The notes under the pieces were generated by a model. It saw only the letters and a program-made list of their open reading frames with translations, had not been told where the DNA came from and did no database searches. From an uncultured Acidimicrobiales bacterium (GTDB lineage: Bacteria; Actinomycetota; Acidimicrobiia; Acidimicrobiales; Bin134), in NCBI GenBank assembly GCA_951813325.1, contig OX638350.1, positions 639,316 to 703,315 on the forward strand: 64,000 nt of DNA. Reading direction: 5' to 3'. Positions 58,392 to 64,000 of the stretch are shown here, in pieces. Numbering within the stretch: the first letter of the stretch is position 1; each line of letters starts with the position of its first letter. The translations under genes and the position numbers were made by a program.

Positions 58392-59066
58392 TGCCGAATC
58401 TCAACCTGCCCGTTGACGAGGCGCTGACGACGACACGGGCGGTTCGCAAGCGGTTGGACTTGGAGCGGCCGGTAGAACGGGCCGTGATCGAGGAGTGTTT
58501 GGAGCTGGCGCTCCAGGCGCCCACCGGCTCGAACCAGCAGCGGTGGCGCTGGATCGTGCTCGAAGATCCAGAGACCATCGAGCAGGCATCGGTGATCTAC
58601 CGGGCGGCGATGGCCCAGTACTCGGCCGACATCGCGGCAGGGCGGGAGCACTATGAGCGCCAGACGGTGCGGGCCGAGCAGATGTCGGAGTCAGTGGCCT
58701 ACCTGAGCGACAACTTGCACCGGGTGCCGGCGCTGCTTCATTCCGGTGTTGGGCGACCGGTTCGGCGTACTGCGCTCTGGCCAGGCCCAGACCTTCCACC
58801 AGGCCAGCCAGTGGGGTTCGATCATCCCCTCGGTGTGGAGCTTCATGCTGGCCCTGCGCAGCCGGGGCATGGGCAGCGCCTGGACCACCATCCATCTCCA
58901 CCGCGAGCAGGAAATGGCCGACCTTTTGGGCATCCCCTACGACACCCACATCCAAGCCGGCCTCTTCCCCGTGGCCTACACCATCGGCACCGATTTCCGC
59001 CCCGCCCTCCGCCACCCAGCCGCCGAAGTAACCGCCTACAACCACTGGAACCCCGACTGGGCGTGA
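58391..59066 (+). pseudogene. Nitroreductase-family protein with a one-base frameshift
   Basis: TTRAVRKRLDLERPVERAVI and ALQAPTGSNQQRWRWIVLED are the FMN-binding start of the nitroreductase fold. After NLHRVPALL the frame is lost at about 58738, where CTGCTTCATTCC has one extra C; the next phase continues RFGVLRSGQAQTFHQASQWG, RGMGSAWTTIHLHREQE and LFPVAYTIGTDFRPA to TGA 59066. Removing one base gives a normal protein of about 224 residues. Either a recent pseudogene or an assembly error. ATG 58391 is six bases after TAGGAT. Confidence 0.85.
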
Positions 59067-59093
59067 GCAGCAGTTCACCACGAGGGCGAGTTC

Positions 59094-59633
59094 CTATAGG
59101 TGCTGGCTGAACCTGTCCCAAAGGGCATCTGCGAGGGGGATGGCCTTGTCGTACCAGTCGTTGCCGGTTGTCGCCCTAGGCGCCTGGGAGTTCTTGTCGC
59201 CGAGGAGCAAGAACGCGAACACTGATTCGTCGTCAGGTAGTGCGAAGATCGTTCTGATGAAGGCAGGATTCCCGGGGATGTGACTGCGGACTTCTCCCAT
59301 GAGGTCGCGGTAGCGCGATTGTGCAAGTCCAAATCGGACTTGAGGGAGTTCAGCCGCTCGGCGTCTTTGGGTCAGATAGCGGAGGTCGGCTGCGACTGCA
59401 ACGAAGAGGTCGTTGTCGGTGCCCCGTAGCCGTTGGAGTGACGCAGTAAACAGGCTGGATCGGACGATCCGCATTTGGCTGACCTGTCTTTGGATTTGGG
59501 AGGCCCAGGGTGCATCCCAAATCGGGAGTTCCTGCGGCGATATGTTCGGTTCAGGTATCGATCGGGGTGAGGGCGAAATCGAGTTTGTATCCGAGTCCGG
59601 CAAAGTACCGGGTGAGAGTGCTGAGTTTGGCAT
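59094..59633 (-). CDS. Toxin-like partner of an HTH antitoxin (HigB/Gp49-like, tentative)
   Basis: 179 codons if the first ATG (59633) is used, but that overlaps the HTH gene by 83 bases; a later ATG at 59474 (MRIVRSSLFTASLQ) is also possible. The second half reads LPQVRFGLAQSRYRDLMGEV, IRTIFALPDDESVFAFLLLG, DKNSQAPRATTGNDWYDKAI and ADALWDRF, which follows the pattern of RelE/HigB-type toxins (basic strand, then LLLGDK, then final helix). It lies downstream of the HTH gene, the reverse of classical higBA. The fold call is tentative. Confidence 0.5.
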   Translation of the reverse strand: MPNSALSPGTLPDSDTNSISPSPRSIPEPNISPQELPIWDAPWASQIQRQVSQMRIVRSSLFTASLQRLRGTDNDLFVAVAADLRYLTQRRRAAELPQVRFGLAQSRYRDLMGEVRSHIPGNPAFIRTIFALPDDESVFAFLLLGDKNSQAPRATTGNDWYDKAIPLADALWDRFSQHL

Positions 59634-59874
59634 CTGCCAGGCCGCGGACTTCGAGTTGGGCGACCGAGGACTTGGTTACTCCCATGGTCTTGGCCACGTC
59701 CTTCTGGAGGACTCCGGCGGCGACTCGTAGTTCTTTGAGGCAGGTATCCAGAGTGAGGAGTTCAGAGGTCTTGGCCTCGATTTGGGATCGCTCGGTGTCC
59801 GTAAGGTTGAATCCGTCGAGAACGTCGTCGACTACATCGAAATCTGTAGAGGTCTTCGAGTCAGTGGTCTTCAT
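59551..59874 (-). CDS. HTH (XRE/HigA-like) antitoxin
   Basis: 107 residues. LDTCLKELRVAAGVLQKDVA, KTMGVTKSSVAQLEVRGLAD and LSTLTRYFAGLGYKLDFAL form a lambda-repressor-type HTH of the HigA/antitoxin group. The N-terminal 45 residues are acidic (TSTDFDVVDDVLDGFN). ATG 59874 follows CTGGAGGTGCCCA, a strong ribosome site. It probably represses the palindrome at 59897-59914 and neutralises the downstream partner. Confidence 0.85.
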   Translation of the reverse strand: MKTTDSKTSTDFDVVDDVLDGFNLTDTERSQIEAKTSELLTLDTCLKELRVAAGVLQKDVAKTMGVTKSSVAQLEVRGLADAKLSTLTRYFAGLGYKLDFALTPIDT

Positions 59875-59896
59875 TGGGCACCTCCAGCGTCAAGAA

Positions 59897-59914
59897 GTTT
59901 ATCTACAAATAAAC
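59897..59914 (-). promoter_or_regulatory. Palindromic operator upstream of the HTH antitoxin
   Basis: GTTTAT-N6-ATAAAC, a perfect 6+6 palindrome and AT-rich in this GC-rich sequence, 22 bases upstream of the ATG at 59874. Position fits autorepression by the HTH protein. Confidence 0.55.
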
Positions 59915-59986
59915 CAATGGCAAGCGGTTTGCCGAAGAAGAGTGTCGATTGGAGGTCACCCATACGTATTGGAATGTAAGTCGAGA

Positions 59987-60156
59987 GCTAGTGGTGTGTC
60001 GTGGGTTTATTCGCGCGTGTCCTGCTAGGCATCGACGCCCCTCGCGGCGTTGCCCCTCCTTGCCGTACGCTGGAAGTATGGCTGCGTCGGTGCGCCTTGC
60101 GAGGAACGCCGCTGCCGTCGCAATCCACGGCGCTAAACCCACGACACACCACTAGC
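59987..60156. mobile_element. 170-bp MITE-like element with 22-bp perfect terminal inverted repeats
   Basis: The 22-base ends 59987-60008 and 60135-60156 are exact inverted copies (core CTAGTGGTGTGTCGTGGGTT). The 126-bp interior holds no gene. The right arm supplies the TAG stop of the P450 gene (60154-60152). It could be a miniature transposable element or a large hairpin terminator between the convergent transcription zones. I see no obvious target duplication. Confidence 0.6.
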
Positions 60157-61342
60157 GCCAAGTGATGTGGGTGGGGAGGTCTCCGTAGGCGAGGTTGGCG
60201 GGCAGGGGTGGGTATTCGAATCCGTCTACTGGGGTTAGGGCGGCTACGCGGTCGAGGAGGGTTTCGATGGCGGTGACCCCTTCGAGGCGGGCCAGGCTGG
60301 CGCCGGGGCAGACGTGGGTGCCAGCGCCGAAGGCGACGTGGTTCAGCGGGTCGGGCCGGTCGAGGCGGAAGTCCTCGGGGTCGTCGTACTGGGTTTCGTC
60401 GCGGTTGGCAGAGGCCAGGCCCACCTCCACCCAGTCGCCTTGGTGCATCTCCACGCCGCCCAGGGTGGTGTCCTTGAGGCAACGGCGGGCCACTCGGGGA
60501 GCGGGGGAGTCGTGGCGCAGCGATTCCTCCACGAATACGGGGATCAACTCCCGGTCAGCTTCTAGCGCAGCCCACGTGTCGGGCTCGACGATGAGCCGGT
60601 GCATGGAGTGGGCCAGCAGGCCCCGGGTGGTGTGCACCCCGCCCAACACCATGGTCTGGAGTTGGTGGGCGATCACCGTGTCGCTGAGTTGTTCGCCTTC
60701 GATCTCGGCGTTCAGGAACACCTTGTAGGTGTGCGAGCTGGGCACTTCGGCTATGCGCTCTTGGGCCACCAAGTCCTTCAGGTAGCCGGTGATGGGCGGG
60801 CCGTCGGGGGCGTACTGGGGGCACACCGCCCGGAACATGACCGAGCCGTCAGACGACCACACCTTCAGCTTGTCGGCACCGCCTTCGGGTAGGCCGATGA
60901 TGTGGGCGATCACCTCGCAAGGAATGGGCACGGCGTAGTCGGCGTGCAGGTCGACGGGGCCATCGCCCACCAGCGCGTCCAGCAGCCGCTCGCAGGTCTC
61001 CCGCACGAACGGCTGGATCCTCATCGTGCGGTGGGGACCCAGCGCCGAGTTATACAGACGGCGGATCTGCCCGTGGACCGGCTCGTCGATCTCGGGGAGG
61101 AACAACTGCTCTTGGGGGACCTCCTCCACACCGGTGAGCCCGGTACCCGGGGTCATGTCGGAGCCGAACATGTCCACCGCATACAGCAGATCGTCGGCCT
61201 CCTGGCGACGGGTCAGGTAATAGCCCAGCGGGGTCTTGGCCACGGGACCCTGCTGGCGCAGGTCGGCCAGAAAGTCGAAGGGCAGGCCCGTTTCGAAGTA
61301 CTCGGGGTTGTGGGGGTCGAACGGGGGCAGGGTGTCGGTCAC
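60152..61342 (-). CDS. Cytochrome P450
   Basis: 396 residues from GTG 61342 (VTDTLPPFDPHNPEYFETGL); 13 more codons upstream would overlap the SDR stop. Haem-binding FGAGTHVCPGASLAR with the proximal Cys, ExxR as EESLRHD, and I-helix MVLGGVHTTRGLLAH. In the I-helix the usual acidic residue before TT is His, which may change oxygen activation. Soluble bacterial class, needing a ferredoxin and reductase not in the window. It lies in a minus-strand run with an SDR and a flavin monooxygenase. The C-terminus (THITWR) ends in the inverted repeat at 60135-60156. Confidence 0.92.
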   Translation of the reverse strand: MTDTLPPFDPHNPEYFETGLPFDFLADLRQQGPVAKTPLGYYLTRRQEADDLLYAVDMFGSDMTPGTGLTGVEEVPQEQLFLPEIDEPVHGQIRRLYNSALGPHRTMRIQPFVRETCERLLDALVGDGPVDLHADYAVPIPCEVIAHIIGLPEGGADKLKVWSSDGSVMFRAVCPQYAPDGPPITGYLKDLVAQERIAEVPSSHTYKVFLNAEIEGEQLSDTVIAHQLQTMVLGGVHTTRGLLAHSMHRLIVEPDTWAALEADRELIPVFVEESLRHDSPAPRVARRCLKDTTLGGVEMHQGDWVEVGLASANRDETQYDDPEDFRLDRPDPLNHVAFGAGTHVCPGASLARLEGVTAIETLLDRVAALTPVDGFEYPPLPANLAYGDLPTHITWR

Positions 61343-61359
61343 GGCTCTGTCTTCCGCTA

Positions 61360-62130
61360 TTACTCGAAAGAATCCCGCCACGGGCCGGCCAGGTGCCCGC
61401 CGTCGATCACGAACTGGGCGCCGGTGATGTAGCTGGCCTCGTCGCTGGCCAAGAACAGGGCCAGCGAGGCGATCTCGTGCGGCTCGCCCATGCGTTTGAT
61501 GGGCTGCATGTCCATGAGCCGGTCGAGTCGGGCCCGAGTCTCGGGCGGGGCCTCCTGCACCATGGGGCTGTTGATCACACCGGGGTGGATGGAGTTGACC
61601 CGCACTCCCAGCGGTCCCAGCTCGATGGCCGCGGATCGGGTCATGCCGGTGACCGCGAACTTGCTCCCGGCGTAGCTGGTCATGCCCAGCACGCCCACGA
61701 TGCCGTCGATGGAGGAGATGTTCACGATGGCCCCGTTGCCGGTGGCCACCAGCGCGGCCTTGGCTGCCCGCATGCCCAGGTACACCCCATGGAGGTTGAT
61801 GTCGATCATCTCGTGGTGGGTCTTCAGGTCGAGTCCCTCCAGGGTGCCGAACGCCCCGATCCCCGCGTTGTTCACCAGGATGTCCAACTTGCCGAACCGC
61901 TCCACCGTGGCGGCCACCGCGGCGTCCCAGTGGTCCTCCAAGGTCACGTCCAGCTGCTGGTAGAAGGTGTCGGGCCCCAGCTCGGCGGCCAACTGCCCGC
62001 CCAGCACGCCGCGCCGGTCGGTGATGGCCACTTTGGCCCCCTCGGCCACAAACCGGCGAGCCTCAGCCTCACCCTGCCCCCGGGCGCTGCCGGTGATGAG
62101 CGCCACCTTCCCCTCCAGTCGTCCGCTCAT
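61360..62130 (-). CDS. Short-chain dehydrogenase/reductase (3-alpha/20-beta-hydroxysteroid-type)
   Basis: 256 residues. TGSARGQGEAEARRF is the nucleotide-binding loop, DVTLEDHWDAA, NNAGIGAFGTLE, catalytic Ser in NISSIDGIVGV and Tyr-x3-Lys in SYAGSKFAVTG, then HPGVINSPMV and GAQFVIDGG. Classical SDR of the FabG/HSD group, cytosolic, NAD(P)-dependent. ATG 62130 follows AGGAGGGCAGGTCT. Located 17 bases upstream of the P450 start, so probably one transcript. Steroid or terpenoid alcohols are a possible but unproven substrate class. Confidence 0.93.
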   Translation of the reverse strand: MSGRLEGKVALITGSARGQGEAEARRFVAEGAKVAITDRRGVLGGQLAAELGPDTFYQQLDVTLEDHWDAAVAATVERFGKLDILVNNAGIGAFGTLEGLDLKTHHEMIDINLHGVYLGMRAAKAALVATGNGAIVNISSIDGIVGVLGMTSYAGSKFAVTGMTRSAAIELGPLGVRVNSIHPGVINSPMVQEAPPETRARLDRLMDMQPIKRMGEPHEIASLALFLASDEASYITGAQFVIDGGHLAGPWRDSFE

Positions 62131-62179
62131 AGACCTGCCCTCCTGCGGGTTCGAGTGCTCTTTTTTCCTCTAATCAGGT

Positions 62180-63670
62180 TCAGTCCGCCAGGGCTGCTGC
62201 CTCATAGGCGTCCTCGTCGATGGCGGCGGTCTGGTCTTTGAAGGTGGTCATGTTATGGGGCCACTGGGTGACGATGCGGCCGCTGGGGCTGCGGTAGTAG
62301 CCGTTGCAGCTGGCGTGCCAAGGCTCGATGCCGGCGATGCCCTCCTGCACCCACTCGTTGTACTGGGCCATGGGCTCGGCCTTCACGTCCACCCAGGCCA
62401 GGCGTTGGGCGGCCAGGCGCTGGATGTGGGCCAGGGCGTATTCCACCTGGTACTCGATCATGGTGATGATGGAGCCGTTGTTGGTGTTGGGGCCATACAG
62501 CATGAACAGGTTGGGGAACCCGGTGGTGGTGATGCCCATGTAGGCGGTGGCGCCGTCGTTCCAGGCATCCTCGATGGGCAGGCCGCCTCGGCCGATCACC
62601 TCGATGGCCGAAAGGTACTTGGTGGTGGAGAACCCGGTGGCCAGCACCATGGTGTCCAGCACCCGCTCGGTGCCGTCGGTGGTGAGCACGCCCTTGGAGG
62701 TGATCCGGTCGATGGCGTCGGTGACCAGTTCCACGTTCGATCGGTTGTAGGTGGCGTAGTACTCGTTGTGGAACAGCGGCCGCTTGCAGCCCCACATGTG
62801 AGTAGGGGTGAGCTTGGCCCGCAGCTCGGGGTCGGTCACCTGCTCAAGGGCTCGGAGTCCGAAGGCCTCCATCTCGGCGCGCCGGTTGGGGTCCTTGAAT
62901 GCCATGCCGGTGTCCACCTGCTCGAACAGCTCGTCGCGGCGGGCCGCCACGATACTGGGGTCGGCCTGGCGGGCGGCCATCTCCTCAGGCGTGTAGGGGT
63001 CGTCCTCTTTGGGCAGCACCCAGTTGGCGGAGCGCTGGAACACGTGGAGCTGTCCCACCTCGAGGGCGATCTCGGGGATGAGCTGCACCGCGCTGGCCGC
63101 CGAGCCGATCACCCCCACGGTCTCTCCGGCGAGGTCGTGGTCCCAGTCCCACCGGGCCGAGTGGATGGTGGTGCCCTCGAAGGAGCCCAGCCCCTCGATG
63201 TCGGGCAGGGGCACATCGTTGAACATGCCCAGCGCGCTGATCACCACATCGGCGGTGACCTCGGCGCCTGACTCGGTGGTCAGCGTCCAGGTGGCGGAGT
63301 CTTCATCCCATCGGGCCGACTTGACCGCGTCGTTGAACCGGCAGTGGGCCAGCACCCCGTACTTCTCGGCGCAGCGCTCCATATAGCTCAGGATCTCGGG
63401 CTGGCGGGCATAGGGCCGGGTCCATGTGGTGTTCACTTCGAAGGAGAACGAGTAGAGCTCCGACTGGATGTCGCAGGCGCAGCCGGGATAGCGGTTGTGG
63501 TACCAGGTGCCGCCCACCCCGCCGCTCTTCTCCAACACGGTGAAGTTCTCGAACCCCGACTGGCGCAGCCGGATGGCGGCGCACAGCCCGCCGGGCCCGG
63601 CCCCGATGATGGCGATCCGCAAATCTCGGGCGCCGTTGCCGCCGGCTGCCTGTGCTTTCTGTGTGCTCAT
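62180..63670 (-). CDS. FAD-dependent monooxygenase, Baeyer-Villiger type
   Basis: 496 residues from ATG 63670, which follows GAGGGGTGGAC; GTG 63676 is the alternative. FAD-binding IIGAGPGGLCAAIRLRQSG, GGTWYHNRYPGCACDI (the BVMO GGxWxxNRYPGxxCD segment), the fingerprint FEGTTIHSARWDW, and the NADPH-binding VGVIGSAASAVQLIPEIA. It would insert oxygen next to a ketone or hydroxylate a soft nucleophile. Its stop is 49 bases before the SDR, and the set SDR-P450-BVMO suits stepwise oxidation of an alcohol to ketone and then ester. Confidence 0.93.
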   Translation of the reverse strand: MSTQKAQAAGGNGARDLRIAIIGAGPGGLCAAIRLRQSGFENFTVLEKSGGVGGTWYHNRYPGCACDIQSELYSFSFEVNTTWTRPYARQPEILSYMERCAEKYGVLAHCRFNDAVKSARWDEDSATWTLTTESGAEVTADVVISALGMFNDVPLPDIEGLGSFEGTTIHSARWDWDHDLAGETVGVIGSAASAVQLIPEIALEVGQLHVFQRSANWVLPKEDDPYTPEEMAARQADPSIVAARRDELFEQVDTGMAFKDPNRRAEMEAFGLRALEQVTDPELRAKLTPTHMWGCKRPLFHNEYYATYNRSNVELVTDAIDRITSKGVLTTDGTERVLDTMVLATGFSTTKYLSAIEVIGRGGLPIEDAWNDGATAYMGITTTGFPNLFMLYGPNTNNGSIITMIEYQVEYALAHIQRLAAQRLAWVDVKAEPMAQYNEWVQEGIAGIEPWHASCNGYYRSPSGRIVTQWPHNMTTFKDQTAAIDEDAYEAAALAD

Positions 63671-63748
63671 GTCCACCCCTCTGCGTGCGTCCGGAAAACG
63701 CTACCCTCAGAGCCGCTGGCATAAGAAACGGGGGAAACGGCCCGCACC

Positions 63749-63772
63749 TCTCCACGATTAGGGGGGAAGCTC
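63749..63772 (-). repeat. 24-bp repeat module B, copy 2
   Basis: Exact inverted copy of 25673-25696. It is directly followed on the plus strand by the coding fragment at 63768-63937. Confidence 0.85.
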
Positions 63773-63937
63773 AAGGCCGGCTTCTCCGAGTTCGAGACCA
63801 ACGGCGCCGGGACCTGGAACCTGGGCGGTGTCGTGGACTACTGGGCCAAGGTCAACCTCGCTTGCGCCGCCACCGTCACCAAGACCGCCACTGATGCCAT
63901 CGGATTCCTCTGGAACCGCACCGGCAGCTCGCCATGA
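63768..63937 (+). pseudogene. C-terminal fragment of an unidentified protein
   Basis: From module B to TGA 63937 one frame has very strong GC at third positions and reads KLKAGFSEFETNGAGTWNLG, GVVDYWAKVNLACAATVTKT and IGFLWNRTGSSP. No start codon or 5' part exists; the sequence upstream is the BVMO leader. It looks like the tail of a larger, perhaps surface, protein cut off at module B. Confidence 0.5.
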
Positions 63938-63985
63938 ACTGCCCGTGTCCGGCTTCCTATCGGCGGCAATTGCCACCGGCATCGG

Positions 63986-64000
63986 TATAGTGGCGACATG
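63986..64000 (+). promoter_or_regulatory. Leaderless -10 box and ATG at the right edge
   Basis: TATAGT (63986-63991) is followed after six bases by ATG at 63998-64000, the spacing used by other genes in the window. A gene probably starts here and runs out of view. Confidence 0.4.

Noticed and set aside
1..64000. tRNA, rRNA, riboswitch or replication origin
   Set aside because: I looked for tRNA-like CCA ends with matching arms, rRNA signatures and DnaA-box clusters and saw none I could support.

Overview
The window is high-GC DNA with dense, C/G-ending codons, many GTG starts and many start codons placed 6-7 bases after a TAnnnT box (leaderless style). The gene content (F420-type LLM oxidoreductase, CaiB/BaiF CoA-transferase, P450, Baeyer-Villiger-type monooxygenase, thiolase/DUF35 pair, acyl-CoA ligase, TauD dioxygenase, sulfatase, amidohydrolase) is what I would expect of an actinobacterium of the Acidimicrobiia type, possibly a heterotroph living on complex organic matter or in a host. 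That placement is inference; no rRNA, tRNA or phylogenetic marker beyond cysS is present.

Layout. 1-4.2 kb: a minus-strand catabolic operon (CoA-transferase, LLM oxidoreductase, S9 peptidase) headed by a truncated phosphotransferase pseudogene. 4.3-19.6 kb: a secreted Pro/Thr-stalked peptidoglycan-amidase-like protein followed by eleven tandem copies of a stalked lipoprotein gene, each copy from the second on preceded by an internally deleted remnant of the amidase gene. 19.6-23.7 kb: a nested mobile element, an IS256-family element whose two terminal inverted repeats each carry an IS110-family insertion, the whole flanked by an 8-bp target duplication. 23.7-33.7 kb: DsbB-like protein, alpha/beta hydrolase, a FnIII-protein fragment bounded by repeat modules, cysS, alpha-carbonic anhydrase, MFS exporter, VOC protein, a molybdo-hydroxylase remnant, plsC, a cupin protein and an IS1595-like zinc-ribbon protein. 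33.8-38.5 kb: secreted or envelope enzymes (TAP-like lipoprotein hydrolase, beta-lactamase-fold lipoprotein, SDR, CE4 deacetylase lipoprotein). 38.5-40.6 kb: thiolase-like/DUF35 pair and a SnoaL-like protein. 40.7-44.7 kb: a two-gene PHP-ABC ATPase plus AlbA_2/Schlafen-like module that looks like a defence system. 44.7-59.1 kb: SnoaL, TauD, a Phd/VapC-type toxin-antitoxin pair, VOC, acyl-CoA ligase, sulfatase, hemolysin III, molybdopterin oxidoreductase, amidohydrolase plus zinc alcohol dehydrogenase, MMPL transporter and a frameshifted nitroreductase. 59.1-64 kb: a reversed-order HTH/toxin-like pair, a 170-bp inverted-repeat element, P450, SDR, flavin monooxygenase and a surface-protein fragment at the edge.

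The most distinctive features are the amidase/lipoprotein array with its higher-order five-unit repeat structure, the IS110-in-IS256 nest whose candidate bridge-RNA regions contain the sequence of the occupied target, and the PHP-ABC/AlbA_2 operon.
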